Shown here: positions 1 to 10,319 of the stretch, piece after piece
Layout of the letters: every line of letters begins with the position of its first letter
Position numbering within the stretch: position 1 is the stretch's first letter
NCBI GenBank assembly: GCA_003290165.1
Contig: QNQO01000684.1
Span: forward strand, 248,001 to 312,000
Origin: Berberis thunbergii
Lineage: Eukaryota > Streptophyta > Magnoliopsida > Ranunculales > Berberidaceae
DNA length: 64,000 nucleotides
Direction: 5' to 3'
Program-made: the position numbers and the translations under genes
Notes under the pieces: generated by a model
What the model saw: only the letters and a program-made list of their open reading frames with translations
What the model was told of the DNA's origin: nothing
Databases searched by the model: none

Positions 1-3000
1 TACCTATGAACTGGATACTGCATCTGTGGGCGGTAAACATGAAACAGGTGCTCAAGGACACTCTAAGGTTTCAGGGGACAGATCTCATGATAAGCAGGAT
101 AGTTGTTATGAAACAAGTTCTAAGAAAGTGATCGAGGCTGATTTCCTTAATAATAAGTTAGATTGTGATTCTACTCAGCGTTATTTGGGATTGGTGTCCA
201 TTCCAGAAGAGCTTAATGCAAAATCCACCTGTGAACTGAATGTTGGGTCTGAAGACCGTATACCAGAAGTAGATGCTCACAAAATCGATGCAGATTCAGG
301 CGACAGATCTCATGATAGGGAGGATGATGGTTATGAAAGAAGTGCTGATAAAGTGATTGAGGTTGATTACCCCACCAATAATTTAGATTGTGATTCTACC
401 TGGGATTATTTAGGCTTGGGTTCCATTCCAGTGGAGCCTAATGCAAAATCTACTTGTGATTTGAATGTTGAGTCTGTAGAGTGTAAACAAGAAACAGATG
501 CACACAAAATTGAGGCCAATTCAAGTGACAGATCGCATGGTAGGCAGGATGGTAGTTATGGAAGAAGTGCTGATAAAGTTATTGAGGTTGATTTCAGTAA
601 TAATAATCGACATTGTGATTCTACTCGAGATTATTTGGGGTTGGGTTCCATTCCAAAAGAGTCTAGTGCAAAATCTACCTGTGATTTGAATGTTGAGTTT
701 GTAGTGCATAAACAAGAAACAGATGCTCACAAACTTGATGAAAGTTCACGTGACGGATCTCATCATGAGCAGGATAATGGTTATGAAAGAAACGATGATA
801 AAGTGATAAAGGCTGATTACAGCAAGAACAATCTAGAGAGTGACCTCATTTCTTCCTTGGATTCTGCATCTTTCTTGTGTAATAATGATGTGCATGGCAC
901 TCGTCCTGGAAAAGCTATCTCTAACACCTCTATTGAAAGTGAAAATACTTACCTTGAGCAGGAAGTAGGTGGCTTTGACCATTCTTTTGCTCTATTTGGT
1001 AGTGAGAAAACTAGCAGTGCAGTTACTCAGACAAATGAGTTTTCCTTTATCAGTTTAATGGATCCCAAGCTGTCTGAAACCATAGCATCTGGAAGTACTG
1101 TGCCACTAAGTCGTATCGAGTGTAATGAAAAGGAATCACATAAGCAGACACTGGCAGATGCGAGTGCCAGTGCTGATGAAGTAAATATTATTCAGAGCGC
1201 AATGACTGACACACCACAATTTGTGCTACCAGACTGCTTTCCCACCCTCAGTATGATCTCTGACAAGGTATAACTTTTGCATTTCCTTTTACTTTGAATA
1301 GATTGAGATAAAACATGCATGGGGAAATTTAATTGAGGGAATCATTTTTCCTTATATTATTCCCTGGTTTATTTTTTAGTTTCATTACCATGATTCTACT
1401 ATGCAGTTTCTGAGTAGTGTTAACATGTTTTGGGCTAATCTTCTTACTGATATTGTTGATTGTAATGTTATTTATATATTTCTTGAACAACGTGGTGATA
1501 TGGTTATTTATCATTATTTTAGTTTGAGTATCATTCCCCGTATTGTTTCCCCTCGCCATGCTATTTTCAAGTAGGAACTCAATACTAGTCAGTTTTTAAA
1601 TTTGTGCTAGTGTAATTATTGTAATTATCATTATTTTTCGGAAAGAGATGATGCAACAAATTTTGCTAAAAATAGCCAATGGGTGGTGGTTCACTGCCAA
1701 AACTTGTGACGGATGGTATCATAAGTTCGGTGTTTGAAGTTCATTATGTAAGTTCAGGGATAATACAGGGTTACAGCAATCATGCACCAATTCAGGAAGT
1801 AAGTTTGTTTAGAGGAAACTAGCTAGATAGCAATTAAAACTGGCGCGGCCAGGAATTTTGTCCAGGAGGGGCCAAGCAATTTGTTAATTATGTAAAAAAA
1901 AAAAAACACGAAGAAAACAAGAGGAACTATATGTGTATAATGGGAGCTATATATCAATCAATTCTTCATTCTTAATGTTATGGAAGAAATCAACAAACTG
2001 ACATAATACAGAATAATGACTGAACGACTAATTAATAAAATCAGAAATTCTAGGGGCTTGGGAACCATGCCTTGTTTCCCTGCCTGGGGGCGAAAATACA
2101 ATTTTGCCCCCCCCCTCTTTAAACACCTTTTTGGAGAGCATGGAAATGAGGACTAGTCATATCTGTAGACAAATGAATTTGACCTTCTCCTCACATGGTT
2201 GCAAACAAATAATAATATAATACCATGAAAAATACACATATCTAATGTCACTTAATATGACCTGTTTGTCGATCCAACAATGTCCTTGAGTGATATAAAA
2301 CTCCGGACGTAAGGCATTGCCTTACATGACAGGTACGGAGACCATGGTGGCATTTTGTCAACCTTCAATTTCCTAGTTCTTTCAGTTGTAGGCAGGGGCG
2401 GACTTAGGATTTCACTCCAGGGGGGCGAAATGACAAAGTAATATTTGTCGATAATAATAATTTACTAAAATAACCTTTTTCCAAAAAAAATAATTTAATT
2501 GACAAATTTAAATACTACTATTTATTTTTGTTAAGCCATAAAATAAGATATTGTATTACTCACAAAAGATGGGAGAGGTGAGGAATTCACCTCGCCAATT
2601 TACAAAAAAATATTATCTATAAATTGCAACTACACAACTCATACGTATAAAAATTATTATCTATAAAGGAATGTCTTTATAAGGACCCTTTAAAACACCT
2701 ACTATTTCTTTCTAACCATATCATTTAACCACATTTTTACAAATCTTCACGTCGCGATCTCATGTTATGAAATTGTTGCATGATGGCTTCATTTTCAATG
2801 GTATCCAAAACATCCCTTTCAAATTTCAATATATGTCACCAAACAATCATTCATCCAATCATTTCCCATTCGATTCCTTAGGTGACTCTTCACAATATGC
2901 ATGGCTGAAAATGCCCTTTCAACTGTAGCAGTGGCAACAGGTATAATCAATGATAATGTGATGGGTAAATAAACCATAGGAACTTTGAACACTCTCAAAG

Positions 3001-6000
3001 GTATTTAAATGGTTCATGGATGAAGTTTTTTTTACTCACCTCATTAATTTACTCGGGCACCCCATTTGATATTTTTCCTTTTCTCGCCTGACCATTTATT
3101 TCATCAACACTGAGCTTCTCTCTAACACCTACCGACACCAAACAAAGCTAAATAGGAAAGGGGCGAAGATCGGTGTCGCCTCCCACCTCTTTACGCTACT
3201 TCTTGGTCAACATCCCCTTCTTCGATCTGTTTTCTCACTACCTCTCTGCTTCTTTTTTTATGACAACAAGGATGCACAAACACGGGCACACGTGTCGTGT
3301 CGGAACAGGCATGACACACCGATTCAACAATTTTCCAAACTAGGACTCGGGGACACGACAACACGTCATACATTTTATTTATTTATTTATAAGTCATGAA
3401 TATAAACAATAATCTAATAAAGAAAGAATTTAAGTAAAAAAGAACAAGAAGTATCAAGATGAAAATGTAGTACAAGTGTTGGAAAAATAAAAAAAAAAAG
3501 AACATGAAAAAATATAGAGAAGATATAAAAAAGTAGAGAATAAGGTAACACGATCGCAAGAAAAAAACAAAGTAAAGTAGAGAAGTAGAGGAGATAAGAA
3601 GCAAATGAGAGAAAAAGCATAGACTACCTCTATGCTTCATCGCCATCTTTATCTTGCATCATAATTGAAAGTTGTTCATTTTAGATGGATTAACAATCTT
3701 CAATTTAGATGGTTATATGTGCCCACCTAAAAGTAAAAAATAAAATAAAGTTGATTGTCATATCTTTGTTTTGGGTGTGTCGAAGGCGTGTCCAACACAT
3801 TAACTACACTGACCATGTGTTGACCACATTGACCATGTGTCTGATGCATGTCGAGCGAGTGTCGGTGTCGGATACGTGTCAGACACGGGTACGATAAGTT
3901 TTCCGAAAGAGTGTGTGCTTCCTTGATTGATAGGGAGGAGTGGAGGGCAGTGGTGGTGGCAGTGGTCGATTGACAGAGAGGAGGATAAGATGGGATGTGG
4001 TGGTGGTTTTGGTTGATCAATAGAGAGAACTTGATTAACATAAAAGGAGATGTAATGATTTTTTAAGTTTCAAATTGATTGGTTTTTATTGATTCCCATG
4101 AATTTCTATTTATGATCAGAACCTAAGACTGTAAATACTTTAGATCGACTAATGAATATCGATTTCATAATTTAATAGAACTAAATAACAATATTCGAAA
4201 TAAACTAAGCAATAAACAAAATAAAAACTTGATAAATGCTAATGTAAAACAACTAAGAAAATATCTATTTTTTCAATCATCAACTGAGAACAATGAACTA
4301 TGTCTTGCTTTATTTATAATGTTCTTAACTTCAACGATGAACTATGTCTTGCCTTATTTATAATGATCTTAACTTCTTTGGCAAGCTAATTGACCTAAAC
4401 CTTATTGGCTAATAATACCCTAACTACTATTTTGGGCCCTTACTTACAATTAATAGTTTAATACCAATATTACTAAACTAATCCCTAAATAATACCGCTT
4501 ACCTCATGATTCAAAATCGATGGTACCACATCGATTTCTATGACTTTCTATTAACCCTTAGAACCCAAGTCAGTAAACGCATAATTGACCAAACAACTTC
4601 TATTCCAACTTCAAAATTGATAGTGTTATTTTGATTTTCGTGCTTTACCCAAGTCTATTAACATTTAAAATTGATTTTTATATTTTAAATCCACATCAAT
4701 TATTGTTTCCCTGTTTCTACCTTGTACGGTCAGGTGTTGCAAGAAATTTTATTTTGATCAATCAAACAAAGCAGACAATATATAGGATAGAAAAGAAAGA
4801 GCAGGTCACAAAGGCAGTAACACAATGGAAGCTAAAGCTCCAATACAAATGAAAAATACAAGTATAGAAATCCAAGGTCTGAATCACTCTCCAAACTCTA
4901 CCCTTGTGCCAAACCAAAGCCTTGATGGCATTTAAAACCCTGTGACATACCTCTTCTTATAACTGAACACACTGCTGTTTCTCTCTTTCCTTAAAACCCA
5001 TAAGCCAGCTAACAATACTCTGCACCACAACCAAGCCAACGACACTCTGCACCATAACCAATTGCCCTAAATGGAGCAACCATCCTTTTGCTAAGCAGAT
5101 GCCATTTGAATGAAATGAAATTGAGAGCTAAAGGTGTGTGAGTGTCAGCTTCATTACAGATGCAGAACCAGATTTCTCTACAAACAGGGCACATGGCACA
5201 CTTCAAACAGGACACAGGAATAAAAGATGATCAACAATCTCTTCTTCACTCTCACAAAGACAACATCTTAGAAAGGGCAAAACCTCTTTTACTGAAGTTG
5301 GCAACTGTCTGGAGCTTACCATGACCAATCAACCATGTTAAGAAATTAACCCTAGGACAAAGTTGCTTGACCTAAAAACGGTGTTGACGTGTACCAAAGC
5401 TTGAATGAAACATGAAGGGAAAGAGCAACTATCTTCTCATAGGCATCTTCCATAGTAAACAAGCTAGCTTTGTTGTTCCATCTCGAATCATCAGGTTGGG
5501 GGCAGGGAGCTCTGAATTGGAGGAGATCAAATTTGGAAAAAAAAAAAAGTCAACTCGGGTTGCTTGAGTAAATTGTTTGGGTAAAGGCTAGTTGCGTTGC
5601 AACTTGTACACATATCTTACATTGTATGTGCTTGGTGTGCAACCTTATCGCATATTTCATATCATAGTAAGAATGAGAATTGCTTTGCTCACTCAAGCAA
5701 TATACTTTTGCCACCTTGTCAAAATTAATTGATGGCGATCTAAAGTATCCAAATCGATGTTTCTTAATCAATTTTAAATGTTAACGAACTTGAGTAAAAT
5801 AATACAGATTGATATAATGCTATCGATTTAAAAGCTTATTGGTCGATTTTATGTGTTTACAAATTTAGGTTCCAATGGTGAATAGAATCAATAATGTTAC
5901 ATCGGTTTTGAATGTTGAAATTGAGGTTATTACTCGATTTCATGTATTTACAGGCTTAGGTTCTGGTTCCTACGACGAATAGAAATCGATGAGAAATAAT

Positions 6001-7338
6001 AAGAACCAAGCAGTTGAAAATTTAGAAAACAATATGTATTATTCAATTTGTATCTTAACAGATTAAGGTTACTCCTCGTTTTAGTCATTCAGGCTCCTCT
6101 ATGTCAATCGACCACAACCACCACCACCCTCCTATCCTCCTCACTTGACCATAGCCACCCCCTCATGTGCTCCTCCCTCCCCACCTCTCATCCTCTCTGT
6201 TAATCGACCACAACCACACCCTCATCTCCTCCTCAGTCAATCAACCATTGCTGCTATGCCCCCCTTTTTGTCAGTCAAAGAAGGAAAGATGGTGACAAAG
6301 CATATCAAAGAAGCAAGAGAGATGGTGACAAAGCATGTTGAAGAAGCATAGAGGATGATGAAGGCCAAAAAGCTCTATAGAGGCGGGAGGCAGCACTGAT
6401 CGTTTCCCCTTGTTTTGTCGTGTTTGGTGTTGGTTGGTGTTGGAGAGAGAGGGAGAGAGAAGCTTGGTGTTGTTGATATTACTTGGTCGGGTGAGAAGGA
6501 AAAAAACCAATTGTACTGGGGTGTCCTGAGTAAACTACTCGGGTGAGCAAAAACAACTCCCATTAAAAACCATGTTGATCATTCAAGGAAAAAAAAGAGA
6601 TTAGTCATATTTCTCTCATGTTATCTTTTTGGTCATAATGTTCTTATTCTCTTACAAGAGGGATCTGAGAACATCAGTTTGATGATGATCTCTTGGTGTT
6701 TTACCGAAAATGTGGAAATTCTGTTCTTTGGAAGGGAGCAAAGAATATTTTGAATGAGCCACACCGTAAATATTAAATGAAGAAATGCAGTTCTTTCCAG
6801 ATCAATTCACCTGTCATGTTGAGTTAGGACAGGAAGTAGTTCACTCAATTAAAAAGCATAGTGTGGTCTAATGTGTTCATTGAAAATAAGTTGCTTTCAG
6901 TGTACTTGAGAATCAACTTAATGTTTTCTTTATATCTTACATTAGGGAGCAAGCGATTTAGATTCCCTTGGTCAGAAGCTTGAGAATGTGCCAGATTTTG
7001 AAGAGTTGAGGCTGAATGACATGGGTTCGTCGAAGTTTGAATTTGCGACTGGTTTGGGGTCGACCTCGTTGCCTCAGGAAACACCAATGGACATGGCTTA
7101 TGATACTGTTCTCGGACAAAGACCTGATAGCTCCGTACCTTTTGAATGGGAAACTGTCCTGCCAAAGATGGATAGCAGCAGCCAGCAACAGGTAACTACT
7201 GTGTGTGTATGGTGCAGGGTAGCATTCAGCCAGGAGACTCTTGTCAACCCCGACATGCAATCAGATTCGGTAGGGTTTATTTGCCCTGCATGTAAGGCCA
7301 AGATGTCAAGCAACTCCATGTTTTGGACAATGGGTTGA
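1..7338 (+). CDS. Host gene, last two exons: repeat-containing protein with C-terminal C4 zinc finger (5'-partial)
   Basis: Exon 1 is open from the window edge to 1267 (donor AAG|gtataa) and exon 2 runs 6946-7338 (acceptor ttacattag|GGA). Both are in phase 0, so the frames join cleanly. The true start lies upstream of the window. The visible ~550 residues are acidic and Ser/Asp-rich. They begin with three full copies and one partial copy of a 75-residue repeat, followed by a non-repetitive stretch. Exon 2 ends with a finger of form C-x2-C-x22-C-x2-C (CVWC ... CPAC) and then KAKMSSNSMFWTMG-stop. I see no signal peptide or membrane segment in this part. The C4 finger and acidic composition suggest a nuclear protein. 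I do not recognise the family and assign no function. The 5.7-kb intron is packed with transposon remains, but both splice sites look canonical. Confidence 0.75.
74..862 (+). repeat. In-frame 225-bp (75-residue) tandem coding repeat, 3.5 copies
   Basis: Units start at about 74, 299 and 524, with a partial fourth from about 749. Each full unit begins with DRSH, then a KVIE(A/V)D block, a DCDST..YLGLGSIP block and a STCDLNVE block, and ends in DAHK(I/L)D. Copies 2 and 3 are closer to each other than to copy 1, and the fourth degenerates after KVIKADYSKNN. The reading frame is kept throughout, so the expansion is tolerated as protein. The conserved YLGLGSIP and CDLNV cores look like short linear motifs. 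CDLNV resembles the DLN-type EAR repression motif, but without its usual proline that reading is only suggestive. Confidence 0.85.
1268..2392. other. Intron, upstream part, with a probable hAT terminus
   Basis: No ORF with recognisable homology. At 1842-1880 and 2080-2120 there are C/G-rich strings (minus strand: TTGGCCCCTCCTGG, then ATTTTCGCCCCC) like the 3'-terminal regions of plant ZMYM1-type hAT elements. The segment may be a short internally deleted hAT derivative, but I found no target duplication. Confidence 0.3.
2393..3005 (-). mobile_element. hAT transposase remnant: dimerisation domain and 3' terminus
   Basis: Reading the minus strand from ~3005 gives a recognisable hAT C-terminal dimerisation domain: MVYLPITLSLIIPVATATV, then ERAFSAMHIVKSHLRNRMG and a DWMNDCLVTYIE block. 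A 1-nt frameshift near 2815 separates it from the usual continuation FERDVLDTIENEAIMQQF, and the frame ends at a stop near 2740. About 350 bp further on, at 2393, the sequence reads caggggcggactt, which matches the typical hAT terminal repeat (elements end ...TCCGCCCCTG on the coding strand). The 5' part of the transposase is absent, probably cut away where the neighbouring long-TIR element starts. This is a dead copy inside the host intron. Confidence 0.8.
3260..3910. mobile_element. Nested insertion in the left TIR, with GTGTCGG-type subterminal repeats
   Basis: This stretch interrupts the homology between the two arms of the surrounding element. Its ends carry similar motifs in opposite orientation: acacgggcacacgtgtcgtg at the left, and gtgtcggatacgtgtcagac near 3868 at the right. 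Between them is purine-rich low-complexity sequence. I read it as a small non-autonomous DNA element nested in the larger one. Family unknown and borders approximate. Confidence 0.4.
4294..4380. repeat. 44-bp tandem duplication (2 copies)
   Basis: The unit starting tgaactatgtcttgc at 4294 recurs at 4338 with two or three mismatches. It is non-coding and lies inside the intronic long-TIR element. Confidence 0.75.
5225..5375 (-). pseudogene. LINE fragment: zinc-binding reverse-transcriptase (zf-RVT) domain
   Basis: The minus strand encodes PRVNFLTWLIGHGKLQT, then VANFSKRGFALSK. After a +1 shift it continues RCCLCESEEEIVDHLLFLCP. This order (hydrophobic stretch, KL.T.NL/F.KRG, C-x2-C...H-L-x3-C) is the zf-RVT signature found C-terminal to reverse transcriptase in plant non-LTR retrotransposons. 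Frameshifts and stops make it a pseudogene. It lies within the intronic long-TIR element, so that element either captured it or was the target of a LINE insertion. Confidence 0.75.
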
Positions 7339-8805
7339 CAATGACTTTAGATCAACTCTGAATTTTGTTGGCATTTCTCTCATGAATAGGGTAACATCAA
7401 ATTCGATTAGGCTTATTCGCATATGAGAAATGCTGCAGTTTTTCTTAGATGGATGATTAAGACTGTTAGAATCATTTCATGTTTTCTTCACATGGATACT
7501 GACTGACAGAAGCTTCAGCATAGATCCTTTAAACGAAAGCTTTCCACCTGAAAGTTACTGTTAGATGGATAGATAGATACCGTTTCATAAGTTAGAAAGA
7601 AAGACCATTATTTAGACTACCTCCCCAATAATCTTATACATTAATTTTCACTAAAACATCTGACATGGTTTATAATCCATCTAACTTCACAATATGATCC
7701 AATGCAAATTATCTGATCAAATTTGATTGAATATGTTGTGTGGTTATTATTTGTGAGTTTGTAGTGTTTGGTTTTGATCATTGACAGGGATGTGTTTTAA
7801 AACCATTTATTTCAATCAAGGTCTATATAAGTGATCTACTTTGTCACAGTATACACATTGCTGAAATTTTAGGTGTGGAACACCTTTGTGGAACATGATG
7901 GTACTTATTAGCCACAACACTTGTCATGTGTCTGGTGGTTCGAGGCTAAATCACCTTAAAGAACGAGGATTGTTGTTTCCCAGAAATTCTGTCTTCCTGG
8001 GGGAGTATAATCCACCTTGTAATTCCCAGAAAGTTATTAATACCTATCATGTTCACGTTGCCTAAAGAGATGTTCCCAATCTCGTTATTTCTCTCAGAAA
8101 ACTAGGTGTCTCGTTGCTACCAGCTTCAGATCTATCCGTGTCTCTGCCTGCCAGCAGGCATGTCTCTCTCTGCAAACAGTCAGGTACAGCTTAGTTTGGA
8201 GTTTCTTTAATCAGAAATTCTAATTGTGGAAACCAGGAGGACCCTCTATCCTCCTCGCGATACCTGCTGATTTCCTCGACAATTAGCCTCTCTCTTCTTT
8301 AATAGATAGATAGAGACTAGGGCTTCTAAATCTTCATATCTTGGCTCATAGATGTTCAACCATGGCGGAACAGAGACAGAGAGGACGTATTTGAAGCAAC
8401 CAAAGGTTCTATTTTGCAGAGAAGTGAGATGTTGTATCAATCAGGCATTTGGCCCTGAGAATTGAGGCCAAGTGAAGCTTGAAGTTTTTGGTATCCAAGT
8501 GGTCGTGTAATGGGGGAAGGAACAAATCAAGACTTTTTTTTTTTTTTTTTTTTTTTTGTGATTGTTGTTTGTACCTTGGGGTTGAAGACATTGGGTGCGT
8601 TGAAGGTGCCAAAGCAAATGAATGGCAGTGATGTATCTGTTGTTTGGTTTTGTTCTTGCTGTTGAAGAGATTGGGGGAATTTAAGAGTTGGTTGTTGTCG
8701 CTGCTGGTGTCTAGTTCTGTATTGTGGAGTGACATTTATTGTTGTTTTAGTTCAACTAGGTGTTCGGGAGAGATCATATTGGGGTTGAATAATTTTAGGA
8801 GTTCG
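7339..8805. other. 3' flank of the zinc-finger gene; no gene seen
   Basis: About 1.5 kb of AT-rich sequence with short ORFs only. It should include the 3'UTR of the upstream gene. A pure T24 run sits at 8534-8557; on the minus strand this would be a poly(A) tail, but I could not identify a retroposed gene attached to it. Confidence 0.5.
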
Positions 8806-9485
8806 CTCATGTAGTCCGCTTACTGTCCGGACCCTCCCAGACACGAGCCAGAAGGAGGGTGTTTGCCACGTGAACCCACACAAGCTCCCTCCCTCAAGCG
8901 ATTACACAAACACACCGCTCATGTAGCCTGCCTGCGCCTCCTCCCTCAACTGCTTAAGCGCCTCCTCTCATGCGCCTCCAGTGGTAACCAGCTGGAAATT
9001 GGACTTTTACGACCTCACTCATCAAAGTTTTTCTTCTTTTCTTCACATTTCTTCTTTCGTTCTTAAGGTCTTTTTTGGGTTGTGAGGTGAGCTTAGTTTG
9101 TTTCTCCACTGTTTTTCTTAGGTTTCAGAAGAGTGGAGTTGTCTCTATAATGTTGGGATTGATGTTTTGATGCTACAGTTCTGATTTTTAGATCCAAAGC
9201 TCAAACCCCTTTTGTTGGTTTAAGGTTTGCTTGTGGTTTTGATACTTGGATCAGTACTCAGTACTAATCCCCTGTTTTTCAGATACCCTAGCTCTGTTTC
9301 AGCTTCATCTTTGATTCTCTAGGCCAATTTTTTAGGGAGGTTTTTTGTTGGGATTTCTTCAATTTTAATCGGGTTTTGGATCTAATTTCAAAACCCCATT
9401 TGCGATCTCTTCCTCTTTGTTGCTCAAAATTTTCATTTTGGGTTAAAAAATCTCAAATTTGATCAAGCTTGATGTTTGATTCTTG

Positions 9486-9611
9486 ATGTCTCCAGTTCTT
9501 TGTGAAATCCTTCTGGCTGGGTTTATGCTGAATTCCACACAGAGAAGAAGGAGCCATCTTGTTCAATCTTTCTCTGTTGTCTTCCTCTACTGGTTCTATA
9601 TGTTTTCATGA
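9486..9611 (+). CDS. Sucrose-control conserved-peptide uORF (SC-uORF) of an S1 bZIP leader
   Basis: A 41-codon uORF starts MSPVLCEILLAGFM and ends RRRSHLVQSFSVVFLYWFY-MFS-stop, 133 nt before the bZIP start codon. It matches the sucrose-control peptide conserved in leaders of group S1 bZIP genes (bZIP11/ATB2, bZIP2, bZIP44, bZIP1, bZIP53). In those genes the nascent peptide stalls ribosomes when sucrose is high and represses translation of the main ORF. The C-terminal SFSVVFLYWFY block, which is critical for stalling in the family, is uninterrupted. Start, frame and stop are all intact even though the downstream main ORF is broken. Whether this copy is transcribed cannot be seen here. Confidence 0.9.
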   Translation: MSPVLCEILLAGFMLNSTQRRRSHLVQSFSVVFLYWFYMFS

Positions 9612-9743
9612 GCAAGCCCTCAAACCTCTAATAATCTAGATTTTATATTATAATTAGTTTCTAAGCACTTAATTACTATCTAGTTGTTTATCTTCTCCTA
9701 CTCCTAATAAAAATCAAGTCTTTTGGTACATACAAACACAACC

Positions 9744-10190
9744 ATGGCTTCCTCTAGTGGGATTTCATCAGGGTCAACTGGTTCCGAAGAGTCTGTAATT
9801 GACCGAAGGAAGCAGAAGAGAATACTATCGAACCGCGAATCAGCAAGGCAATCTAGACTGTGAAAGCAACAACATTTGGATGGGCTAACAACCCAAATGG
9901 CTCAACTGAGGAAGGAAAGCAACCAGATTGCTACAAGCATCAACATCACCACTCAACATTATTTGAATGTGGAGTCTGAGAATTCTGTCTTGAGGGCTCA
10001 GATGGGAGAATTGATGAACAGATTGCAATCTCTTAATGAAATCATCAATTACATGAATGGAAACAATGCTGGTTTTACCAATGAAGAGTCTTCCCAAATC
10101 AATTTCAATAATGGTTTCATGAACAATCACTCTCCATGGACTTATGGATTCATGAATCAGCCCATTGTTGCTTCTGCAGACATATTTTGA
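9744..10190 (+). pseudogene. Group S1 bZIP transcription factor, stop codon in basic region (bZIP11-like)
   Basis: The frame starts ATGGCTTCCTCTAGTGGG and encodes a typical short S1 bZIP of 148 codons without introns. A Ser-rich N-terminus is followed by the basic region RRKQKRILSNRESARQSRL. Codon 40 (9861-9863) is TGA, where family members have arginine. The frame then stays open through KQQHLDGLTTQMAQL, the heptad-leucine zipper and a Gln/Asn-rich tail ending PIVASADIF-stop. The basic region also has Q for the usual R two residues before L. Because only one nonsense codon breaks the frame, the lesion is recent or the downstream part is still useful. The first in-frame ATG after the stop (9897) would give a zipper-only protein without DNA-binding residues. 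An intact original gene presumably exists elsewhere. Confidence 0.88.
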
Positions 10191-10248
10191 GTACTAATAA
10201 TGATCCCTTTGGGTTGAATTGGTTGTTGTTGGGTTCACGTGCCAGCCA

Positions 10249-10274
10249 CCCTCCCAGGCACGTGCCTGGGAGGG
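10249..10274. repeat. 26-bp perfect palindrome with central CACGTG in the right TIR
   Basis: The half-site ccctcccaggcac is followed directly by its exact reverse complement gtgcctgggaggg. The centre is a G-box core (CACGTG), and a second CACGTG lies 15 bp upstream at 10236-10241. The left TIR has a degenerate version of the palindrome. Confidence 0.85.
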
Positions 10275-10319
10275 TCCGGACAGCCAGGCGGGCTCTATTT
10301 TGGTTTGTTACTATTATCA

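Larger units (their letters stand above)
3010..6570. mobile_element. Large intronic transposon with long imperfect terminal inverted repeats (MULE-like)
   Basis: The left terminal sequence at 3026-3250 is an imperfect reverse complement of 6290-6562. The match then continues inward: 3915-4040 pairs with 6095-6260, and 4101-4138 (around cagaacctaagactgtaaat) pairs with 5944-5987. The arms are therefore several hundred bp long, and the left one is interrupted by a nested insertion at about 3260-3910. Long TIRs of this kind are typical of Mutator-like elements. No transposase is visible, so the copy is non-autonomous. I could not find a clear 9-bp target duplication, and the outer borders are good to perhaps 20 bp. 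The interior contains LINE-derived sequence. Confidence 0.6.
8812..10298. mobile_element. Pack-type TIR element carrying a captured S1 bZIP gene
   Basis: 8823-8877 (begins ctgtccggaccctcccag, ends cacgtgaaccc) and 10231-10283 (begins gggttcacgtgcc, ends gagggtccggacag) are near-perfect inverted repeats of 53-55 bp. Weaker similarity extends ~10 bp outward (agtccgc versus agcccgc). The ~1.35 kb between them is an S1-bZIP leader, its conserved-peptide uORF and its coding region, with almost no other sequence. The left repeat lies a little upstream of the leader and the right repeat begins about 40 bp after the stop codon. This tight packing around one gene is what Pack-MULEs look like. No transposase is encoded. 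I found no convincing 9-bp target duplication, so the superfamily is an inference. Confidence 0.65.

Noticed and set aside
498..730. ORFs of 63-69 codons overlapping exon 1 on both strands
   Set aside because: They are out-of-frame shadows of the repeat-containing exon and reflect its periodicity.
3383..3646. Hydrophobic minus-strand ORFs (Phe/Leu-rich, 68-87 codons)
   Set aside because: They read a purine-rich low-complexity tract on the opposite strand; composition, not membrane proteins.
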